Assembly: GCA_016235345.1 (NCBI GenBank)
Contig: JACRLG010000023.1
Span: 62,001-126,000 of the forward strand
Source: Deltaproteobacteria bacterium
GTDB lineage: Bacteria; Desulfobacterota; Desulfobacteria; Desulfobacterales; Desulfatibacillaceae
DNA: 64,000 bases
Direction: 5' to 3'
The notes under the pieces were generated by a model that had not been told where the DNA came from, made no database searches, and saw only the letters and a program-made list of their open reading frames with translations. Made by a program: the position numbers and the translations under genes. The number at the start of each line of letters is the position of its first letter. Within the stretch, counting starts at the first letter, position 1. This document shows positions 51,703 through 58,623 of this stretch, piece after piece.

Positions 51703-54700
51703 GTGAGGGCGCTCCTGCCCCCAAAGGGCTTTTTCCGCTTTTTGGGGCCGACGGCCCTGGCCCTGGTTTTTTTCCTCGCGCTCCAGTCCCTGCCGTTTAA
51801 TGCGGCCAGGGCCATGACCTATCGCCGGTTTTCCCTTTACAAAGAAGGCGGGGTGGAGGTCCTGTGCGACACCTACACCGTGGCCCCCGGCGATTTCGTG
51901 CTGGAAATCATGCGCCTTAAAGGCCAGATAGCCTACCGTGAATTTCGGGAGTTCATGGCCATTTTCCGCCGCTTGAATCCCCACGTCACGGAATTGAGCC
52001 GCATTTATCCCGGCCAGACCATCGTGGTCCCCCTCAAAAAGGCCCCTGTCGGCACTTTTTCCGCCGACGCCAAGGGCTTCGTGACCCTGCCCTTCGCCTC
52101 TGTTTCAGGGGCCGGGGAGCCAAGCCAGCCGCCGCCCAGGGAGGCGGCGCGTGCGGTGAAGGTGCGGCGCGGGGACTCGGTTTCATCCATGATAGCCGGA
52201 AGGTTCGGGCCCGTGGGCTCGGAGGGCTACCGAAAGGGCGTGGACAGGTTCAGGGAATTGAACCCGTCGGTGACGGACCTGAACTTCATCTACGCCGGAG
52301 AGGTGGTCTTTTTTCCGGGAGGGGAAGAACAAGCCGCAGGTTCGGATGCAGGCCTTGACGCCTCGGAACCTGCGGTCGAAGGGCCGGATGAAGGGGAGGG
52401 GGCCACGGCCACCGTAAAACCCGGCGACACGGTGGCCAAAATGGTGGCCCCCGTTTACGGCAAGCCCGGCTCGGCGGGATACCGGAAGGGCCTTGCGGAA
52501 TTCCGCCGGGCTAATCCGCATATTTCGGACGTGAACAGGATATTTCCCGGAGACGTGGTGAGGATTCCGCAGTCGAAGCCGGAAAAGGGAGAGCCGGAGA
52601 AGCCGGTTCCTTCCGCCACATCCAGGCCCCTGGCCCCCAAAAGCGAGCCTCCCGCCGAAAACCCCAAAAGCCTTGCGGCAAAGGCCGCTCCGGCCCAGGT
52701 GACTGCGACCCAGGCCAGGGCCGAGGCCGCGCCCCTTACCTCGCCGGTGGCGGCGGGGAAGGCCGAACCTCAGCCCGCCCCCAGTCCCGCGCCGCCTCCT
52801 GTTCCGTCGCTGGCTCCCGCCCTTGGGGCGGCAGAGCCCGCGCCGCCCGGTCTCGGTAAGCTGTCCCCGGCCCTGGGCTCCGCCGATTCTGCTCCGCCGA
52901 CGCTTTCCCGGCTGTCCCCGGCCCTTGAAGCCGCCGATCCTGCGCCTCCGTCGTTATCCCGGCTCTCCGGCCTGCCTGAGAAGGCCGAAAAGCCTGCTCC
53001 GGCCAAGGCTGCCGCCGAGGCCCCCAGGTCCGCGCCGGTGGTTCCAGCGCCTGCGCCAGCGGCCAAGCCTGACGCGCCTCCAAGGGCCGCAGCCAAGGCC
53101 CCGGCTGAGACGCTTCCACCGTCCCGTCCTTCTCCGCCTCAGGTGCCGTCGCTGGCTCCCGCCCTTGGGGCGGCGGAGCCCGCGCCCCCGGTTCTCGGCA
53201 AGCTGTCCCCGGCCCTGGGCTCCGCCGATTCGGCCCCGCCGGAGCTTTCCCGGCTGTCCCCGGCGCTCGGAACCGCCGAGCCTGCGCCTCCGTCGTTATC
53301 CCGGCTCTCCGGCCTGCCTGAGAAAGCCGCAACTCCGATTTCCGCCAAGGCAGCTGTCGAGGCCCCCAAGCCCGCGCCGGTGGCCTCAGCGCCTGCCGTA
53401 AAGGCGAGCCCGCCCCCGAAAGCCGCGCCCAGGGAAAAGGCGTCGCAGCTTCCACCGTCCCGCAGAGCGCCACCGGTTCTCGGTCGTCTGTCCCCGGCCC
53501 TCGGCTCCGCCGATTCGGCTCCGCCGACGCTGGCCCGTCTGTCCCCGGCGCTCGGAACCGCCGATCCCGCGCCGCCGTCGCTTTCCCGGCTCTCCGGTCT
53601 GCCGGAGGAGGCCGAAAGGCCCTCGCCCGTTCCTGGCGCGACCCAGGCCCAGAAGCCAGCGTCAGCAGTTTCCGGGCAGTCTGCGGCGGTGAAGCCCGCA
53701 TCGGTTCCAAAAGCCGCGCCCAGGGCCGTGATTCCGCCCCAGGCGACCCGCGAGCCCGTCGCAGTTCAGGCTCGCCCGGCGCAGGCTCCGGTTCAGCCGA
53801 CCCCGGGGGGCGGGGCAGGGTCGGCCAAAAAGCCGGTCCAGCCGCCTCCTGCGGTGAAGCCCCCGGAACCCGTGAAGCCTCCTCCGGCCCCGCCAAAACC
53901 CGCGCCCGCCAAAAAGCCGGAGCTGGTGGCCGGGCAGGGCAAGGCCCGCCACCCGGAACTTGCGGGACTTCTGAAGCCCCTTGGCGTCACTTTCCTGGAT
54001 TCCGGGGAATACCGGTTTCCGGGGCCGGGGGACGCCGAGTTCAGGCTGGACCTTGGCCGTAACCCTGTAGCCGAGCTTCCGGGAGGCAAAAGGCTGGTGC
54101 TCTGCCGGGGCGAGGCCCTTTCCGCCTCCGAGCGCACGGCGGTTCTTTCCCACTGGCGCAACGCCGGAATCGTCACCCTGGGCGGAAACGCCACGGCCAA
54201 GGCTATTTTTGGGGCGGTGCTGGAAGGGGCGGAGATCGACTCGTTAAAGGAAACGGTTTTTTCCGACGGCGGGGCCACGGTCACGGTGAGGGGGGATTTC
54301 GTGATTCCCCTGGGCCGGGGAGCCGGTTTCGAGGTCATCACCTGGCTTTCCCCGCCCTCGGCCCGCACCCGCCCGGCATTCGTGAAATACCTGGAAAGCC
54401 GGAAATACCACGTCCGGGAAACCGGGGTTCCTGCGGTAAGGTCAGGGGACTCCAAGGGCGGGCGTTCCGGGACCTCGGTGGTTTTTTCCGAGGGCGAAAG
54501 GCGTGAGCTGGCGGCCAGCCTGCTTCCAGCAGCGGGGGTGCGCTACGCCAAAGACGTTCCGGTCTCCTTTTCCTATGCCGGTTTCGACGTCACCATAAAC
54601 GCGGACATGGCCAAGTGCGCCGACGGCAAGGAATACATTCTGGACTACGGCTCAATTTACGGGGACACTGAAAAGGAACTGGCCCGGATGGGCCTTTCGG

Positions 54701-54969
54701 TGATTTCCCTGGGAAAGCAGGGCAGCCTGGATTCCATGATGGAGGCCCTGTGGAGGAACCTTGCCCTGGAATACCGCAGAAACCCGGTTTTTTCAGCGGC
54801 GGACAGGAGCCGGGAGCCTGTTTCGACCCTTGCCGTGTCCGGGCATTTCGCGGTTCTTCCGGGCGGCGCGTCCGTACTGGTCACCCGGTTCGATCCGTCC
54901 AAAGCCCTGGACGAATTCCTGAAAGACAAGGGGGTTACGGTTTTCGTGGTGACATCGTCAGGGCTTTAG
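51703..54969 (+). CDS. LysM-domain protein with Pro/Ala-rich tandem repeats (FimV-like placement)
   Basis: 1088 aa from a GTG with AAGGG 4 nt upstream; this start yields a signal peptide or anchor (FFRFLGPTALALVFFLALQSLPFNAARA). The frame is open further upstream but lies inside thrC. Three LysM-like modules (about residues 57-112, 153-207, 237-290: CDTYTVAPGD, KVRRGDSV, TVKPGDTV), each ending in an Ile/Val-Pro strand, would bind peptidoglycan. A Pro/Ala linker carries three long repeats (367-641). The last 260 residues form a folded C-terminal domain I do not recognise. FimV-type LysM proteins localise pilus machinery, and pilin genes follow, but homology to FimV beyond LysM is not shown. 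Confidence 0.75.
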   Translation: MRALLPPKGFFRFLGPTALALVFFLALQSLPFNAARAMTYRRFSLYKEGGVEVLCDTYTVAPGDFVLEIMRLKGQIAYREFREFMAIFRRLNPHVTELSRIYPGQTIVVPLKKAPVGTFSADAKGFVTLPFASVSGAGEPSQPPPREAARAVKVRRGDSVSSMIAGRFGPVGSEGYRKGVDRFRELNPSVTDLNFIYAGEVVFFPGGEEQAAGSDAGLDASEPAVEGPDEGEGATATVKPGDTVAKMVAPVYGKPGSAGYRKGLAEFRRANPHISDVNRIFPGDVVRIPQSKPEKGEPEKPVPSATSRPLAPKSEPPAENPKSLAAKAAPAQVTATQARAEAAPLTSPVAAGKAEPQPAPSPAPPPVPSLAPALGAAEPAPPGLGKLSPALGSADSAPPTLSRLSPALEAADPAPPSLSRLSGLPEKAEKPAPAKAAAEAPRSAPVVPAPAPAAKPDAPPRAAAKAPAETLPPSRPSPPQVPSLAPALGAAEPAPPVLGKLSPALGSADSAPPELSRLSPALGTAEPAPPSLSRLSGLPEKAATPISAKAAVEAPKPAPVASAPAVKASPPPKAAPREKASQLPPSRRAPPVLGRLSPALGSADSAPPTLARLSPALGTADPAPPSLSRLSGLPEEAERPSPVPGATQAQKPASAVSGQSAAVKPASVPKAAPRAVIPPQATREPVAVQARPAQAPVQPTPGGGAGSAKKPVQPPPAVKPPEPVKPPPAPPKPAPAKKPELVAGQGKARHPELAGLLKPLGVTFLDSGEYRFPGPGDAEFRLDLGRNPVAELPGGKRLVLCRGEALSASERTAVLSHWRNAGIVTLGGNATAKAIFGAVLEGAEIDSLKETVFSDGGATVTVRGDFVIPLGRGAGFEVITWLSPPSARTRPAFVKYLESRKYHVRETGVPAVRSGDSKGGRSGTSVVFSEGERRELAASLLPAAGVRYAKDVPVSFSYAGFDVTINADMAKCADGKEYILDYGSIYGDTEKELARMGLSVISLGKQGSLDSMMEALWRNLALEYRRNPVFSAADRSREPVSTLAVSGHFAVLPGGASVLVTRFDPSKALDEFLKDKGVTVFVVTSSGL
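52801..53625 (+). repeat. In-gene tandem repeats of the LysM protein
   Basis: Three long units (52801-52985, 53143-53330, 53467-53625) each containing several copies of a 17-19-residue motif, LSPALGSADSAPPxLxRLSPALGxAD/EPAPPSLSRLSG. Nucleotide identity between units is high, indicating recent duplication. Predicted disordered, proline-kinked spacer. Confidence 0.85.
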
Positions 54970-55053
54970 AGCTTATCCATTTCGGGCCTTGCCGGTCCGG
55001 CGAGCCGCAAAATGCCACATGTATTTCCCATGCAGAAACGGAGTCGAGCAAAA

Positions 55054-55848
55054 ATGGAAAAATCCTTACCTGTAAAAACGTCCTTCATCCCCATCGGGGT
55101 TCTTGTTCTTGCGGCCTTGCTCATGGCGAGCCTCGCCCCGGCCTTCGCGGGCCAGCCCACCGGAGTGGAAAAAGAGCAGGCCCTGGTTCTGCGAAGGCTG
55201 GCCGAGGCCTTCATGTCCGAGGGCCGGTACCGTCAGGCCCTGAGCGAGCTTCAGAAAAGCCAGAAAATAGACGACACCAACGCGGAACTCCATTTCGATC
55301 TGGGCACGGTTTACCTTTGCCTTTCCCAGCCGGACAAGGCTGTCGCCTCTTTCAAACGCGCCCTTGCCATAAATCCCGACTATTCGGTGGCGAAAAACAG
55401 CCTTGGAGCGTCCCTCATGGCCGTGGGCCGCTACGACGAGGCCATACCGGTCCTGGAGGATTTGAGCGAAAACCTGATCTACGCAACCCCTCAGTTTCCT
55501 CTCCTGAACCTGGGCTTCATATATTTCAACAAGAAACAGTACGACAAGGCCCTTGCTTACTACAAAAGGGCCACCGAGGCGTCCCCCGGTTTCGCCCAGG
55601 CCTGGCGCGGCCTTGGCCGGGTTTACGCGGTCACCGGGCGTTTGGCCGAATCCCTGGAAGCCTATGAAAAGGCCGTGCAGGCGGCCCCGTATTTCGCCCT
55701 TGCCTTTCTTGAAATGGGCGATGTGCATGAAACAGCCGGTCACGGCGAGGAGGCTGTTTCGGCGTGGAAGCGGGCCCTGGAACTTTCCCAGGGGACGGAC
55801 CTTGCCGGGGATGTGAAAAAACGCCTTTCCAGGTACGCGGTTCCCTGA
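55054..55848 (+). CDS. TPR protein, PilF/PilW-like
   Basis: 264 aa from ATG 55054 (GGAG about 10 nt upstream); the signal peptide is IGVLVLAALLMASLAPAFAG. At least five TPR motifs: LAEAFMSEGRYRQALSELQKSQKIDD, HFDLGTVYLCLSQPDKAVASFKRALAINP, NSLGASLMAVGRYDEAIPVLEDL, NLGFIYFNKKQYDKALAYYKRATEASP, GLGRVYAVTGRLAESLEAYEKAVQAAP, EMGDVHETAGHGEEAVSAWKRALEL. A position between a LysM protein and minor pilins suggests the type IV pilus pilotin PilF/PilW role, but a general TPR protein cannot be excluded. An alternative ATG lies at 55012. Confidence 0.7.
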   Translation: MEKSLPVKTSFIPIGVLVLAALLMASLAPAFAGQPTGVEKEQALVLRRLAEAFMSEGRYRQALSELQKSQKIDDTNAELHFDLGTVYLCLSQPDKAVASFKRALAINPDYSVAKNSLGASLMAVGRYDEAIPVLEDLSENLIYATPQFPLLNLGFIYFNKKQYDKALAYYKRATEASPGFAQAWRGLGRVYAVTGRLAESLEAYEKAVQAAPYFALAFLEMGDVHETAGHGEEAVSAWKRALELSQGTDLAGDVKKRLSRYAVP

Positions 55849-56118
55849 CGATAACATACGGAAAAAGCGCTGAAAACCTGTAGGCGGCTTGCGATGAACC
55901 CAGGCTCGCGGCGGGGAGAGGAACGGCTGCGTCCAAAAAATGTGAAATATTTCACTAATCCGGTATGAAACACCTAATTGCCCTCTTTTACTCATCCCTG
56001 TAGATTGGGCTTGAATGGCTCTTAGTGTACTTAAAAAGGTTCTTGCGCCAAGAGCACAAAGGCCTTATTATGGAGTAAAGGGGAAAAATCCCCCAAGGCC
56101 GATATTCAGGAGCGGACA

Positions 56119-56637
56119 ATGGCAAAACCGGAAACCACAGGCTCCGTCTCTTTCGCAGGAAGGCGCGACGGAGGCTTCACCATTATCGAGTTGATAATGG
56201 TGATGGCCATGATGATCATTCTGGCCACGATCAGCTTTGCGGGAATACGCCAGGTCATCCCGCGCTGGCGGCTGAACAACGCCGCGCGAACGGTCAGGGC
56301 CGACCTTCTGGACGCCAAGAGCCGCGCCGCCCGCGACATGCGCGAGGTGCGGGTCCGCTTCGCCACAGCAGACAATTACCTCATAGAGCGGGGCAATGCC
56401 AGGGCGGCCTCCACTGCATGGGTTCCGGCCGTCACCAGGGGCGAGATAGCGTCCAGGAACTTTTCCGTGGATTACGCCGGCGTGTCAACGGTGATGGCGT
56501 CCACCGAAAGCCCGGTGATTTTCAGGCCCAACGGAACCATCGACCCGGCAAACGGCAACATTTCCATAACCATCACCAACGGCGAGCAGCAGCGGGCCCT
56601 GGAAGTGTCAATGTCCGGGCGAATAAGGATACTCTGA
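56119..56637 (+). CDS. FimT/GspH-like type IV minor pilin
   Basis: 172 aa. Prepilin peptidase site RRDGG/FTIIELIMVMAMMIILATISFAG: Gly before the cut, Phe +1, Glu +5, hydrophobic helix. The C-terminal GspH-like domain (NAARTVRADLLDAKSRAARDMREVRVRF) follows. The conserved helix helps initiate the pilus together with PilV, W, X and Y1. AGGAGCGGACA precedes the ATG. PilW follows 1 nt after the stop. The 270-nt stretch upstream (55849-56118) shows no gene and no clear promoter. Confidence 0.88.
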   Translation: MAKPETTGSVSFAGRRDGGFTIIELIMVMAMMIILATISFAGIRQVIPRWRLNNAARTVRADLLDAKSRAARDMREVRVRFATADNYLIERGNARAASTAWVPAVTRGEIASRNFSVDYAGVSTVMASTESPVIFRPNGTIDPANGNISITITNGEQQRALEVSMSGRIRIL

Positions 56638-56638
56638 A

Positions 56639-57283
56639 ATGAAGCGCTTCTCCATATATAAGGGCCGTGACAAAGGCGTCACCATGGTGGAGCTTCTGAT
56701 CTACATCGCCCTCATGGGCATCACCTCCACAGCCCTTTACTCGGTGCTCATAGGCAACATAAAGGCCCATGACTCCATAGAGACCACCTTGGTCATGAAC
56801 CAGGACGTTCGCGGGGCCATGAACCTCATGGTGCGCGAGATTCGGCAGGCGGGCCTAAGCCCCAAGGAGATCGCCGGAATCGGTTTTCAGCAGGACGCGG
56901 ACGACCGCTTCGACACCGACGCCAACTCCTTTCACTTCACGGCGGACATCAACAACAACGCCGCCATCGGCGGGTCGGGCGAGGACGTCTGCTATTACAT
57001 CGAAAACGATCCGGGAACGAACTCCGACGCCCTGTGGCGGCGCACCGACTACGGCAACGCCGGGGCCCTGACCCCCCAGATGGTTATTCCCTACGTCACC
57101 AACTGGCAGGTGCAGTACCTGGCCCAGGACGGCGCTACCGCAGTTGCCGCGCCGAACGGAACCAACGTATTTTTCGTGGATATAACGCTTCAGGCCCAGA
57201 CCAGCAAAAACGATGCCCTTACCGGCAACGTGAAGACCCAGACCATGCAAACCCGCGTGAGGGTGAGAAATGCAGGCCTTTGA
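56639..57283 (+). CDS. pilW: PilW-like minor pilin
   Basis: 214 aa. Prepilin site GRDKG/VTMVELLIYIALMGITSTALYSVL, then MNQDVRGAMNLMVREIRQAGLSP, the hallmark PilW segment. Part of the minor-pilin priming complex. Coupled to fimT (AAGGAT site within its end) and overlapping pilV by 14 nt. Confidence 0.88.
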   Translation: MKRFSIYKGRDKGVTMVELLIYIALMGITSTALYSVLIGNIKAHDSIETTLVMNQDVRGAMNLMVREIRQAGLSPKEIAGIGFQQDADDRFDTDANSFHFTADINNNAAIGGSGEDVCYYIENDPGTNSDALWRRTDYGNAGALTPQMVIPYVTNWQVQYLAQDGATAVAAPNGTNVFFVDITLQAQTSKNDALTGNVKTQTMQTRVRVRNAGL

Positions 57284-57686
57284 TTCCATAAAGCGATTCG
57301 CCCGCAGAAGCCGTGGCGCTGACGGAGGATTCTCCCTGGTGGAGGTCCTCATAGCCATGTCCATACTCTCGGTGGGCCTTCTGGCCCTTGCCCAGATGCA
57401 GATTACGGCAATGCAGATGAACCGGGCCAATTTGAACCGTGCCGAGGCGGAAATAATCGCCCAGGAACGGATGGAAAACGTCATAAACGCCACCTGGCCA
57501 AATGTCGGGGGGCTGGCGGGAACCTTCCCTCTGCTGCGCAACAGCATAACCTACAACGTGACAACCACCGTGGGAGCCATCGTCAACCTCACCCGCCCCG
57601 TGCAAGTGAGGGTCACCTACAACGACGGCAAAGACAGGGCCGTCACATTCAACACGACAAAGAGCCAGGCGGAGGATCCCGTGTAA
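57270..57686 (+). CDS. pilV: PilV-like minor pilin
   Basis: 138 aa. Prepilin site ADGG/FSLVEVLIAMSILSVGLLALAQMQ, a PilV signature, followed by AEAEIIAQERMENVINATWP. GAGGGTGAGAA precedes the ATG, which lies inside the pilW end. pilX starts immediately after the stop. Confidence 0.88.
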   Translation: MQAFDSIKRFARRSRGADGGFSLVEVLIAMSILSVGLLALAQMQITAMQMNRANLNRAEAEIIAQERMENVINATWPNVGGLAGTFPLLRNSITYNVTTTVGAIVNLTRPVQVRVTYNDGKDRAVTFNTTKSQAEDPV

Positions 57687-58205
57687 ATGGAAACTTATCG
57701 CCATATTAATATGCGCGGGCGGGACAAAGGTTCCGTCACGGTGCTTTCGCTTCTGGTCCTGGTGATCCTCACCCTTCTGGGCATAGGCGTTCTCACATCC
57801 TCGTCCTCCGACACCCGTTCGGCCCAGAACGAGAACGTCTACCGGCGGAACTTTTCCAGGGCCGAGGCTGCTGTGCGCGGCGGGATGCAGGCCCTTCAGG
57901 ACGAAATCACGGCGGACCCAAGCGGCCCCAACCTGCGCGACTACACCTTTCCGGGGCTCGTAAAGGCCACCACCCAGGGGGTCCTGCCCGACCCCACGGA
58001 CCCGGCCCAGTGGACAACGGCGGCTTCCGTGCAGGTGATAGACTCCGAGTGCCGCTACCGGATAGTGGAAACCAGGATCGACGGCTCCCTTGACGCCACC
58101 GCAACCCAGGTTCGCTCCTACGTGGTGTTCGGGCGCTCCAACCAGTTGAACGGCGAGGCCGTAATCAGGGTCGGATATCGAGTCAGGCTCCAACCAGCCG
58201 TCTAG
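57687..58205 (+). CDS. pilX: PilX-like minor pilin
   Basis: 172 aa. The N-terminal GRDKGSVTVLSLLVLVILTLLGIGVLTSSSSDTRSAQNE lacks the +5 Glu, as is usual for PilX. NFSRAEAAVRGGMQAL is the conserved early helix. Probably caps or primes the pilus with PilY1. Starts directly after pilV with GGAGG upstream. Repeat copy 10 starts 2 nt after the stop. Confidence 0.85.
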   Translation: METYRHINMRGRDKGSVTVLSLLVLVILTLLGIGVLTSSSSDTRSAQNENVYRRNFSRAEAAVRGGMQALQDEITADPSGPNLRDYTFPGLVKATTQGVLPDPTDPAQWTTAASVQVIDSECRYRIVETRIDGSLDATATQVRSYVVFGRSNQLNGEAVIRVGYRVRLQPAV

Positions 58206-58207
58206 TC

Positions 58208-58327
58208 GCCTGTATAAAAACGCGATCTGCTGTGTCAGGCTTCTCAGGCCGGCGCGTCGCGTACCTTGGGGTACGCGTCCTTCCCGCCCTGCTCGCCTTC
58301 CTTGCAGCTCATCGTTTTTATCCAGGC
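58208..58327 (+). repeat. Structured dispersed repeat, copy 10
   Basis: Outer arms GCCTGTATAAAAACG (58208-58222) and CGTTTTTATCCAGGC (58313-58327) pair with one mismatch. Conserved block GCGATCTGCTGTGTC; right block TTGCAGCTCATCG. The apical hairpin GCGTACC-TTGG-GGTACGC is perfect. Begins 2 nt after the pilX stop. Confidence 0.9.
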
Positions 58328-58500
58328 TCTGATCTCGCCGCCTGAAAAAGGAAAAAGAGCAACGGCTGTGGTCCTTGTTTTATCAAGGCTCTGATCCAGC
58401 CGCCTGAGAGAAAAAAGAAGAAGAGGGTTGGGCGGCACTTTGTTCTTATCAAGGCTCTGATTCAGCCGCCTGAAAAAAGAAAAAAAAGCACGGCGGGTGG
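58319..58500 (+). repeat. Three tandem units upstream of pilY1
   Basis: Units start at 58319, 58381 and 58447 (periods 62 and 66 nt). Each has TATC(C/A)AGGCTCTGAT, then GCCGCCTGA and a purine-rich run. AGGC and GCCT within each unit can form a small hairpin. The first unit begins in the right arm of repeat copy 10. This fills the pilX-pilY1 gap (418 nt) together with copy 10 and an unremarkable 120-nt leader. Confidence 0.75.
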
Positions 58501-58623
58501 TTCCATTGCGGTGCGGGTTCACCCGGCAGGCGGAAGGTTTTGCAGAAGGGCAGTAAAGCGGCGGAAGGCCGCAAGCGCTTTCATGAATTAAGACGTATTG
58601 CCAATCAACAAAAGGTGGCTGCC

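Noticed and set aside
52736-53896. 386-aa minus-strand reading frame
   Set aside because: Antisense of the Pro/Ala repeats in the LysM protein; Arg/Pro/Gly-rich and repetitive for that reason only.
55849-56118. c-di-GMP (GEMM) riboswitch before the pilin genes
   Set aside because: GAGCACAAAGGCC near 56060 vaguely recalls the GEMM core, but the rest of the consensus and the tetraloop receptor are missing.
925-58327. Structured repeats as integron attC sites
   Set aside because: Location after stop codons and variable palindromes recall attC, but the RYYYAAC/GTTRRRY core sites are absent, the copies follow housekeeping genes in normal operons, and no integrase is present.
14239-58500. Tandem or dispersed repeats as a CRISPR array
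   Set aside because: Copies are scattered and palindromic with no regular short spacers, and the 62-66-nt array at 58319 has only three units. No cas genes are present.
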